From the NCBI GenBank assembly GCA_964389475.1, contig CAYMFD010000114.1, positions 1 through 10,790 on the forward strand: a stretch of DNA of 10,790 bases, read 5' to 3'. Source of the stretch: CAYMFD01 sp964389475. Lineage in GTDB: Bacteria; Bacteroidota; Bacteroidia; Chitinophagales; Saprospiraceae. Below the pieces are notes generated by a model that did no database searches, was not told the DNA's origin, and saw only the letters and a program-made list of their open reading frames with translations. The translations under genes and the position numbers were made by a program. Shown here one piece after another: positions 1 to 7,180 of this stretch. Position 1 is the first letter of the stretch, and every line of letters begins with the position of its first letter.

Positions 1-2090
1 GTCCACTTATCAATTACTTGATTGTAGCGTTCGTTACCCGTAATGAGACCCATGTTATAGTTCTCCCATACCTCGTCTACTTCCTCCTGCGCTTCGACTA
101 GGGTTCTTTCTTTAACAGAAGGATCGATAAGGTCACCTAAGTTAAATGATAGACCACCTTTAAACGACCAGTAGAAGCCCATGTCCTTGATCTTATCCAA
201 GAACTCAGCACAAACGGTGAAACTGGTACGTGTAATGATACCGCTGATCACCTTCTTGAGGTTCTTCTTGGTCAGCAATACATTGATAAAACCAATCTCT
301 TTAGGTGTAGCAGAGTTAAATAGCACACGACCTACAGTAGTACGTATAAGCTTCTCTACGAGCTCACCATCCTCACTATCGACGATAGACTTGACCATGA
401 TACTATCATGAAGTCCGATCTTACCTTCGTTGTGAGCAATATTGACCTCCTCTGCAGAGTAAAACCTTGGTAGTTTCTTGTCCTCGGGCTGTCCCACTTT
501 CTCTTTGGTGAGGTAGTATAGACCGAGTACCATATCCTGTGATGGCAGCGTGATCGGAGAACCATCTTGTGGGTTGAGCATGTTGTGCGACGACAACATC
601 AGCATCTGCGCCTCAAGGATAGCCGCATGACCTAGCGGCACGTGTACAGCCATCTGATCACCATCAAAATCCGCATTAAAGGCACCACAAACGAGTGGGT
701 GTAGCTGTATCGCTTTACCTTCTACGAGTGTCGGCTGGAAAGACTGTATCGATAGTCTGTGCAGCGTCGGTGCTCGGTTAAGCATGACAGGGTGTCCCTT
801 CAGTATATTCTCTAGGATCTCCCAGATTACAGGGTCTTTCTTGTCTACAAGTTTCTTAGCCGACTTGACCGTCTTGACGATACCTCGCTCGATAAGCTTA
901 CGTATGACGAAGGGCTTAAAGAGCTCCGCAGCCATACCCTTAGGTAGACCGCACTCATGTAACTTCAGGTTAGGACCTACAACGATAACAGAACGTCCAG
1001 AATAATCCACACGCTTACCGAGTAGGTTTTGTCTGAAACGACCTTGCTTACCCTTAAGGATGTCACTCAATGACTTTAGCGAACGACCACCCTCTGCCTT
1101 TACGGCATTAGACTTTCGGCTATTGTCAAATAGTGAATCGACTGCCTCCTGTAGCATCCTCTTCTCATTACGCAAGATTACCTCCGGCGCTTTGATCTCG
1201 AGTAGACGCTTGAGTCGATTATTTCTGATAATCACTCTACGATATAGATCATTAAGATCCGATGACGCAAAACGTCCACCATCTAGTGGCACTAGTGGTC
1301 TCAGCTCTGGTGGTATAACTGGTAAGTATTGGATGATAGCCCACTCTGGCTTATTCTCAATACGGGTCTGACCATCTCTGAATGCCTCTACGACTCTTAG
1401 ACGCTTGAGTGCCTCAGACTTACGCTGCTGACTGGTCTCATTGGCTGCCTGGTGGCGTAGCTCGTAAGATAGCGTATCCAGCTCTAGTCGCTCTAGCAAC
1501 ATCTTGACAGCATCCGCACCCATCGTAGCGATGAATTTTTGCGGGTCCGTATCGTCAAGCATCTGGTTATCTGCTGGCAGTGTATCGAGTACATCGAAGT
1601 ACTCTTCCTCTGTCAATAGATCCATCTTAATGAGTGAATCTTCTTTGACACCAGGCTGTATTACACAGTAGCGTTCGTAGTAGATGATCGACTCTAATTT
1701 CTTAGAACTAAGACCTAGTAGGTATCCGATCTTGTTAGGTAGTGACTTGAAGAACCATATGTGAACGACAGGCACCACCAGTTTGATGTGTCCCATTCTC
1801 TCACGACGTACTTTCTTCTCCGTAACCTCTACTCCACAGCGATCACATACGATACCCTTGTAACGGATACGCTTGTACTTACCACAGTAGCACTCGTAGT
1901 CTTTTACTGGGCCGAAGATCCGCTCACAGAAGAGACCGTCTCTTTCTGGCTTATACGATCTATAGTTAATCGTCTCCGGCTTGAGTACCTCTCCGTGCGA
2001 TCTCTCTAGGATATCGTCCGGTGAACAGAGGCTTATAGTGATCGACTCAAAGTTAGATCGCTTTTGATTTAATGTCTTTTTGAAAGGCAT
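1..2090 (-). CDS. rpoC: RNA polymerase beta' subunit, N-terminal half (partial)
   Basis: This is the largest catalytic subunit of RNA polymerase. An open frame of 696 complete codons runs from ATG at 2088-2090 to the left edge, so about half of the usual ~1400 residues is visible. The N-terminal zinc site is complete, with CxC at residues 67 and 69 and CxxC at 82 and 85. The switch-2 region GKRVDYSGRS lies at 358-367. The absolutely conserved NADFDGD motif lies at 472-478, and its three aspartates (474, 476, 478) hold the catalytic magnesium. The bridge helix and trigger loop fall beyond the window. The start is supported by the family-typical beginning (KPETINYRSYKPERDGLFCE, about residues 37-56) and by the lack of an upstream in-frame alternative before the spacer. 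No Shine-Dalgarno sequence precedes it; the 82-bp gap after rpoB holds two hairpins. Co-transcription with rpoB is inferred from order and conservation. Confidence 0.98.
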   Translation of the reverse strand, partial: MPFKKTLNQKRSNFESITISLCSPDDILERSHGEVLKPETINYRSYKPERDGLFCERIFGPVKDYECYCGKYKRIRYKGIVCDRCGVEVTEKKVRRERMGHIKLVVPVVHIWFFKSLPNKIGYLLGLSSKKLESIIYYERYCVIQPGVKEDSLIKMDLLTEEEYFDVLDTLPADNQMLDDTDPQKFIATMGADAVKMLLERLELDTLSYELRHQAANETSQQRKSEALKRLRVVEAFRDGQTRIENKPEWAIIQYLPVIPPELRPLVPLDGGRFASSDLNDLYRRVIIRNNRLKRLLEIKAPEVILRNEKRMLQEAVDSLFDNSRKSNAVKAEGGRSLKSLSDILKGKQGRFRQNLLGKRVDYSGRSVIVVGPNLKLHECGLPKGMAAELFKPFVIRKLIERGIVKTVKSAKKLVDKKDPVIWEILENILKGHPVMLNRAPTLHRLSIQSFQPTLVEGKAIQLHPLVCGAFNADFDGDQMAVHVPLGHAAILEAQMLMLSSHNMLNPQDGSPITLPSQDMVLGLYYLTKEKVGQPEDKKLPRFYSAEEVNIAHNEGKIGLHDSIMVKSIVDSEDGELVEKLIRTTVGRVLFNSATPKEIGFINVLLTKKNLKKVISGIITRTSFTVCAEFLDKIKDMGFYWSFKGGLSFNLGDLIDPSVKERTLVEAQEEVDEVWENYNMGLITGNERYNQVIDKW

Positions 2091-2117
2091 TATCTTGCTT
2101 TTATAAGGTTAAATATT

Positions 2118-2140
2118 GCGGATAGCTCTATGCTACCCGC
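2118..2140 (-). other. Hairpin in rpoB-rpoC spacer (second)
   Basis: In the mRNA sense this is a 9-bp stem (GCGGGTAGC with GCTATCCGC, one G-U pair) closed by the 5-base loop ATAGA. It ends 27 bases before the rpoC start codon. The following bases are AT-rich (AATATTTAACC) but not a pure U tract, so it is a weak candidate for a terminator and more likely an RNA-processing, stability or partial attenuation element. The role is inferred; only the stem is seen. Confidence 0.6.
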
Positions 2141-2150
2141 TTAATTAACA

Positions 2151-2166
2151 GCCAGTCCGCACTGGC
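2151..2166 (-). other. Hairpin in rpoB-rpoC spacer (first)
   Basis: A perfect 6-bp stem (GCCAGT with ACTGGC) with the 4-base loop GCGG begins 6 bases after the rpoB stop codon. It is followed by a short spacer and then the larger hairpin at 2118-2140. No U tract follows. It could protect the rpoB 3' end after cleavage of the rpoBC message; this is inference. Confidence 0.5.
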
Positions 2167-2172
2167 CGATCA

Positions 2173-5100
2173 CTAGTCAAATTTCACATCCAGAGCTAGA
2201 CCTCTGAGCTCATGTATCAATACATTGAACGACTCAGGGATATTAGGCTCAGGGATATTCTCTCCTTTGACAATTGCCTCATAAGCCTTAGCACGTCCTA
2301 TGATGTCATCAGACTTAATCGTCAACAACTCACGTAGGATGTTACTTGCTCCATAGGCCTCTAGTGCCCATACTTCCATCTCACCGAAACGCTGTCCACC
2401 AAACTGAGCCTTACCACCGAGTGGCTGCTGAGTAATGAGTGAGTACGGTCCGATAGATCTTGCGTGCATCTTATCATCAACCATGTGGCTGAGCTTAAGC
2501 ATGTATATCACACCGACAGTCGCCTGCTGGTGGAATCTATCGCCAGACTCACCATCGATAAGGTAGGCCTGACCGAGTGTAGGCAATCCAGCCTTCTTGA
2601 TGTAACCATCAATCTCACCCATGCTCGCACCGTCAAAGATCGGCGTACCGAACTTCATGCCGAGCTCCTTACCAGCCCATCCGAGGACTGTCTCGAAGAT
2701 CTGACCTAGGTTCATCCTAGATGGAACCCCTAGTGGATTAAGTACGATATCTACTGGCGTACCGTCCTCTAGGAATGGCATATCCTCCATCCTTACGATT
2801 CTAGATACGATACCCTTGTTACCGTGACGACCTGCAAGCTTATCCCCTACCTTGAGCTTACGCTTCTTGGCTAGGTAGACCTTGGCTAGCTTGAGTACAC
2901 CCGCTGGCAGCTCATCACCTATAGAGATATTGAACTTCTCCCGCTTGTATCGACCTACTTCTTCGTTGACCTTGATACTGTAATTGTGTAGTAGTCTAGC
3001 GATCTGCTTGTTGATTTCGCCATCTCTTACCCAACCTGTATAGTCTACTTGTGAGTAGTCTAGGTTCTTAAGGATCTTCGCAGCGAACTTAGTACCCTTA
3101 GGTACTAGCTCCTCATTGTAGATAGAACGTACACCCTGTGATGTCTTGTTCTTAAGTAACACCATCAGCTTATCGACTAGGATAGTCCTAAGCTCATTAA
3201 GCGCTACAGCATGTGTATCATCTAGTCTAGACAGTAGCTCTTTCTCCTGTACTTTCTGGAACTTGTCCTTCTTAGCACGAGCAAATAGCTGCTTATCGAT
3301 TATGATACCTTTCGTAGACGGTGGTGCCTTGAGTGACGCATCTTTTACGTCGCCCGCCTTATCACCGAAGATGGCTCTCAAGAGTTTCTCTTCTGGTGTA
3401 GGATCTGACTCACCCTTTGGTGTAATCTTACCGATCAGGATGTCACCTTCCTTAACCCATGCACCTACTCTGATGATACCATTCTCATCGAGATCTTTGG
3501 TAGCCTCTTCGCTGACGTTGGGTATGTCATTGGTTAGCTCTTCCTCTCCTAGTTTGGTATCGCGGATATCTATCTCAAAACTCTCTATGTGCAATGAGGT
3601 AAATACGTCCTCCCTTACTACCCGCTCAGATAGTACGATGGCATCCTCGAAGTTATACCCCTTCCAAGGCATGAAGGCTACCATCAGGTTCTGACCTAGT
3701 GCTAGCTCGCCCTTTTCAGTTGCATAGCCATCACAAAGGATACTACCCTCAACTACTCTATCGCCCTTCTTGACGATAGGCTTAAGGTTGATACAAGTAC
3801 CTTGGTTTGTTCTTCTAAACTTAGTAAGCTTGTACTCCTTAATGTTAGACTCAAACGAGACTAATTGCTCATCCTCAGATCTGTCATAACGGATTACGAT
3901 CTTCTCAGCATCGACATACTCTACGACACCCTCACCCTCTGCATTGATAAGCATACGAGAGTCACGAGCGACCTTACCTTCTAGGCCAGTACCTACGATA
4001 GGCGAACTAGGCTTGACAAGCGGTACGGCTTGACGTTGCATGTTAGATCCCATCAAGGCTCTATTGGCATCATCATTCTCAAGGAATGGTATCATTGATG
4101 CCGATACACCTACAATCTGGTTAGGTGCTACATCCATATACTCGATATCCGCAGGCGCTAATACTGGGAAGTCACCATGCTCACGGCACTTCACTCTATC
4201 CCCTATAAATGCACCTTTCTCATCAATCTCAGAGTTAGCTTGCGCTATCTTCATGAAATCCTCACCCTCTGCAGATAGATACTGGGCATCTTCCATGTTG
4301 ACCTTACCGTCTATTACTTTACGATACGGTGTCTCCAAGAATCCCATCTTGTTGACCTTGGCGTGTACACAAAGCGTAGATATAAGACCAATGTTAGGTC
4401 CCTCCGGTGTCTCAATGGTACACAAGCGACCGTAGTGGCTGTAGTGTACATCTCGCACCTCAAAACCCGCTCGCTCTCTACTCAAACCACCAGGTCCTAG
4501 GGCTGAAATCCTCCGTTTGTGAGTGATCTCTGACAATGGATTGGTCTGATCTAGGAACTGTGACAATTGACTCGTTCCGAAGAAGGAGTTAATCACAGAT
4601 GAAAGCGTCCTTGCATTAATAAGGTCAATAGGCGTAAAGACCTCATTGTCACGAACATTCATCCGCTCTCTGATCGTCCTTGCCATCCTCGCTAGACCTA
4701 CACCGAACTGAGCATACAACTGCTCTCCTACTGTACGGATACGTCTGTTGCTAAGGTGATCGATATCATCCAGCTCTGCTTTCTGATTCACAAGTGATAC
4801 GAGGTACTTAACGATAGAGATTATATCCTCTTTGGTTAGTACTAGCGTCTCCTCATGGATGTCTAGCTTAAGCTTTCTATTGATCTTGTAGCGACCTACC
4901 TCACCGAGGTTGTATCGCTTATCACTAAAGAACAACTTGTCAATGATACCTCTCGCCGTCTCCTCATCGGGCGGATCTGTACCTCTCAACTGGCGGTATA
5001 TTTGAGTTACCGCCTCTAGCTCGGAGCTAGAAGGATCTTTGTGTAATGTGTTATAAATAATGCTGTAATCCTCATCTAGATCTTCTTTCTGAAGGATGAT

Positions 5101-5991
5101 TACTTCCGCATTCGATTCTTTTATTAGCTCGACGTTCTCTTCGTCAAGTACAACATCCCGCTCTAGGATGATTTCATTTCTCTCTAGTGTTACTACTTCG
5201 CCAGTATCCTCATCAACGAAGTCTTCCGTCCATTTTTTAAGAACACGAGCAGCTAGTTTACGACCCACGGCCTTTTTGAGTGTCTTGGCATTGACCTTAA
5301 TCTCCTCCGCAAGGTCGAAGATGTTTAGGATCTCTCGATCAGAATCATAACCAATAGCACGTAGAAGCGTGGTAACTGGGAACTTCTTCTTTCTGTCGAT
5401 ATAGGCGTACATGACCGAGTTGATGTCGGTCGCGAACTCCATCCATGCGCCTTTAAATGGTATGACTCTAGCAGAGTGCAACTTGGTACCATTAGGGTGG
5501 AATGATTGGCTAAAGAATACACCAGGACTACGGTGCAACTGAGAAACGATTACTCGCTCAGCTCCGTTGACCACGAAGGTACCCTTAGGCGTCATATAAG
5601 GTATGTTCCCTAGGAACACATCCTGTACGATAGTTTGGAAATCTACGTGCTCTTCGTCATTACAACTCAGGCGTAGTTTCGCCTTGAGGGGCACACTGTA
5701 GGTAAGCCCACGCTGCATACACTCAGGTATACTGTATCTAGGTGGGTCTACGAAATAGTCCAGAAACTCAAGCACGAAAATATTACGTGCATCAGTAATC
5801 GGGAAATTCTCTTGAAAAACCCGGAAGAGTCCTTCATTACCACGATTTTCTGGTGTCGTTTCTAGCTGGAAAAACTCTTTAAAAGACTTGAGTTGTATTT
5901 CAAGCAAATCCGGATAGAAGTTATCTAGATTGATCTTTCCAAAGCTAAGTCTTTCTTTTTCGGCGGTACTCGCCACTACATTTGCTGCCAT
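2173..5991 (-). CDS. rpoB: RNA polymerase beta subunit
   Basis: This is the second catalytic subunit of RNA polymerase, complete at 1272 residues (E. coli has 1342; the shorter C-terminal part lacks the ~55-residue helical segment that E. coli carries after GVPSRMN and is usual for Bacteroidota). The rifampicin-binding cluster spans about residues 472-498. It keeps the residues matching E. coli Q513 (Q478), D516 (D481), S522 (S487), H526 (H491) and S531 (S496), so the enzyme is predicted to be drug-sensitive at this site. The active-site lysines lie in GDKLAGRHGNKG at K1051 and K1059 (E. coli K1065 and K1073). The conserved C-terminal clamp segment KAQFGGQRFGEMEVWALEAY is intact. ATG at 5989-5991 gives MAANVVAS. 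No Shine-Dalgarno sequence is present and the leader is hairpin-rich. The gene follows rplL and precedes rpoC, as in most bacteria. Confidence 0.99.
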   Translation of the reverse strand: MAANVVASTAEKERLSFGKINLDNFYPDLLEIQLKSFKEFFQLETTPENRGNEGLFRVFQENFPITDARNIFVLEFLDYFVDPPRYSIPECMQRGLTYSVPLKAKLRLSCNDEEHVDFQTIVQDVFLGNIPYMTPKGTFVVNGAERVIVSQLHRSPGVFFSQSFHPNGTKLHSARVIPFKGAWMEFATDINSVMYAYIDRKKKFPVTTLLRAIGYDSDREILNIFDLAEEIKVNAKTLKKAVGRKLAARVLKKWTEDFVDEDTGEVVTLERNEIILERDVVLDEENVELIKESNAEVIILQKEDLDEDYSIIYNTLHKDPSSSELEAVTQIYRQLRGTDPPDEETARGIIDKLFFSDKRYNLGEVGRYKINRKLKLDIHEETLVLTKEDIISIVKYLVSLVNQKAELDDIDHLSNRRIRTVGEQLYAQFGVGLARMARTIRERMNVRDNEVFTPIDLINARTLSSVINSFFGTSQLSQFLDQTNPLSEITHKRRISALGPGGLSRERAGFEVRDVHYSHYGRLCTIETPEGPNIGLISTLCVHAKVNKMGFLETPYRKVIDGKVNMEDAQYLSAEGEDFMKIAQANSEIDEKGAFIGDRVKCREHGDFPVLAPADIEYMDVAPNQIVGVSASMIPFLENDDANRALMGSNMQRQAVPLVKPSSPIVGTGLEGKVARDSRMLINAEGEGVVEYVDAEKIVIRYDRSEDEQLVSFESNIKEYKLTKFRRTNQGTCINLKPIVKKGDRVVEGSILCDGYATEKGELALGQNLMVAFMPWKGYNFEDAIVLSERVVREDVFTSLHIESFEIDIRDTKLGEEELTNDIPNVSEEATKDLDENGIIRVGAWVKEGDILIGKITPKGESDPTPEEKLLRAIFGDKAGDVKDASLKAPPSTKGIIIDKQLFARAKKDKFQKVQEKELLSRLDDTHAVALNELRTILVDKLMVLLKNKTSQGVRSIYNEELVPKGTKFAAKILKNLDYSQVDYTGWVRDGEINKQIARLLHNYSIKVNEEVGRYKREKFNISIGDELPAGVLKLAKVYLAKKRKLKVGDKLAGRHGNKGIVSRIVRMEDMPFLEDGTPVDIVLNPLGVPSRMNLGQIFETVLGWAGKELGMKFGTPIFDGASMGEIDGYIKKAGLPTLGQAYLIDGESGDRFHQQATVGVIYMLKLSHMVDDKMHARSIGPYSLITQQPLGGKAQFGGQRFGEMEVWALEAYGASNILRELLTIKSDDIIGRAKAYEAIVKGENIPEPNIPESFNVLIHELRGLALDVKFD

Positions 5992-6013
5992 TCAAGAACA
6001 CTTTATAAGCATG

Positions 6014-6039
6014 ATCTTTGCTCGCTACCGAGCAAAGAT
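6014..6039 (-). other. Perfect 11-bp hairpin before rpoB
   Basis: ATCTTTGCTCG pairs perfectly with CGAGCAAAGAT around the loop GTAG. The stem ends 22 bases before the rpoB start codon and is followed by AT-rich unpaired sequence, which suits a start without a Shine-Dalgarno sequence. No U tract follows, so it is not a standard terminator. Plausible roles are RNase processing, transcript stabilisation or translational control of rpoB. Confidence 0.65.
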
Positions 6040-6074
6040 TGAATTTTCAAAAAGGAGGAGAATTAAACGACAGT

Positions 6075-6106
6075 AGGCTTAGCCGATGATAACATCAGCT
6101 AAGCCT
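6075..6106 (-). terminator. Possible attenuator hairpin after rplL
   Basis: A 14-bp stem (arms AGGCTTAGCTGATG and CATCGGCTAAGCCT, one U-G pair) with the loop TTAT lies 66 bases after the rplL stop codon. The bases directly after it are ACTGTCGTTTAATTC, so the U tract is poor; full termination is unlikely and would cut off rpoB. A partial attenuator or processing site between the ribosomal and polymerase genes is the more likely reading. Confidence 0.5.
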
Positions 6107-6172
6107 TATACCGTTTATCTTTTGATAACGCTACGTATGGTCATCAAGGCACATGAAGCCAGTAAAATACTT

Positions 6173-6553
6173 TTACTTCAGCTCAACTTCTGCACCAGCA
6201 CCTTCAAGTGCTGCTTTAATTGACTCGGCCTCAGCCTTAGCCACACCCTCTTTAATTACTTGAGGAGCACCGTCAACTAATGCTTTCGCATCCTTAAGAC
6301 CTACACCTAGTAAACCTTTAACTTCTTTCACTACTGCTAGTTTAGCACTACCTGCTGAGTTAAGGAGGATGTCGAATTCAGTCTTCTCTGCAGCACCTGC
6401 AGCGTCTCCGCCGCCTCCAGGACCTGCAGCAACAGCAACAGCCGCCGCAGCTGGCTCTATACCGTACTCTTCTTTAAGGATATCTGCGAGTTCGCTAACT
6501 TCTTTTACTGTTAGGTTAACGAGTTTTTCTGCAAAATCTTTCAAATCTGCCAT
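6173..6553 (-). CDS. rplL: 50S ribosomal protein L7/L12
   Basis: This is the multicopy stalk protein that recruits and activates the translational GTPases. At 126 residues it is close to the family norm (E. coli 121). The N-terminal dimerisation and L10-binding part covers residues 1-32. A flexible hinge rich in alanine and glycine (GPGGGG at 44-49) follows to about 57. The C-terminal globular domain occupies 58-126, with the factor-contact segment KEVKGLLGVGLKDAKALV at about 76-93. The start at 6551-6553 matches the family (MADLKDFAEKLVNLT). It follows rplJ after an unusually AT-rich 82-bp spacer with no Shine-Dalgarno sequence. Four or more copies per ribosome are needed, so extra expression relative to rplJ is expected, but no signal for it is certain here. 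Confidence 0.99.
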   Translation of the reverse strand: MADLKDFAEKLVNLTVKEVSELADILKEEYGIEPAAAAVAVAAGPGGGGDAAGAAEKTEFDILLNSAGSAKLAVVKEVKGLLGVGLKDAKALVDGAPQVIKEGVAKAEAESIKAALEGAGAEVELK

Positions 6554-6635
6554 GTTAAAATGGATTTAAGTTTATTCAAAATAAAATTCAACAAAACGAA
6601 TGTTGATCTTGGAAGCCAAAATTGTATTAGGTCTA

Positions 6636-7160
6636 TTAACCTCGCGCCTCAAGCGCTTTAAGTAGACCGCTTAGCGTACTACCACCAGACTGCAGTGAGC
6701 CAAGAACATTCTTGACAGGTGACTGAAGTAGGCCGATAATATCGCCGATAAGTTCTTCTCTAGATTTAAGAGCTGCAAGTACTGCTAGCTGGTCATCGCC
6801 TGAGTAAACACTCGCATCGATGTAAGCAGCCTTGAGCATTGGTCGCTCCTTATCTCCTCTGAACTCTTTGATTACTTTTGCTGGCACATTTGCCGTATCA
6901 CAGAAGAAAATCGTAGTGGGTCCCTTTAGACTCTCAATGATACCTTGGTATTGTTCAGGTGTCTCTTGAGCCTCTAGGGCTTTGATTGCAAGGGTATTCT
7001 TAACCACCTGCATCTCAACTTCTTTCTCATAACAAAGAGAACGAAGCTTATTTACACTCTCCACGGTTAATGTCGACGAGTCAACAACGTAGAAAAAGTC
7101 GTTATTTTTTATCTTTTCAGTAAGCGACTCGATCATCGCTCCTTTTTCCGCTTTAGTCAT
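6636..7160 (-). CDS. rplJ: 50S ribosomal protein L10
   Basis: L10 anchors the L7/L12 dimers to the 23S rRNA at the base of the stalk. The product has 174 residues (E. coli 165). The N-terminal RNA-binding domain includes the conserved VVKNTLAIKAL at about 52-62. The C-terminal helix that binds L7/L12 dimers is at about 152-173 (VLGSLQSGGSTLSGLLKALE). It starts only 20 bp after the rplA stop codon. In E. coli the L10-L7/L12 complex represses its own mRNA through a long leader between rplA and rplJ; no such leader fits here, so any similar control would have to use the 3' end of rplA. Confidence 0.99.
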   Translation of the reverse strand: MTKAEKGAMIESLTEKIKNNDFFYVVDSSTLTVESVNKLRSLCYEKEVEMQVVKNTLAIKALEAQETPEQYQGIIESLKGPTTIFFCDTANVPAKVIKEFRGDKERPMLKAAYIDASVYSGDDQLAVLAALKSREELIGDIIGLLQSPVKNVLGSLQSGGSTLSGLLKALEARG

Positions 7161-7180
7161 AACTACAATGCTTTGATGGG

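Larger units (their letters stand above)
5992..6172 (-). promoter_or_regulatory. rplL-rpoB spacer / rpoB leader
   Basis: This 181-bp gap holds no gene. In mRNA order it contains a 14-bp stem-loop (6075-6106), a pyrimidine-rich stretch that includes CCTCCTTT (6051-6058), a short dyad TTGAAAATTCAA (6039-6050), an 11-bp perfect stem-loop (6014-6039) and then 22 unpaired AT-rich bases before the rpoB ATG. In E. coli the equivalent spacer contains a partial terminator and an RNase III site that set the ratio of ribosomal protein to polymerase transcripts. A similar role here is inferred from position and structure. No clear TTTG / TAnnTTTG Bacteroidota promoter was found, although AATCTTTG at 6033-6040 resembles the -7 box with one mismatch. 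Confidence 0.55.

Noticed and set aside
3146..3694. A 182-codon open frame on the plus strand, opposite rpoB
   Set aside because: It is antisense to a highly conserved part of rpoB, is serine-rich in the way reverse-frame readings of such genes usually are, and shows no recognisable domain.
4040..4435. A 131-codon open frame on the plus strand, opposite rpoB
   Set aside because: It is antisense to conserved rpoB coding sequence and has no start signal or domain of its own.
6051..6223. Plus-strand GGAGG-like motif followed by a 45-codon frame (ATG at 6086)
   Set aside because: The motif is about 25 bases from the ATG, Bacteroidota rarely use such motifs, and the frame runs across a hairpin and into rplL antisense.
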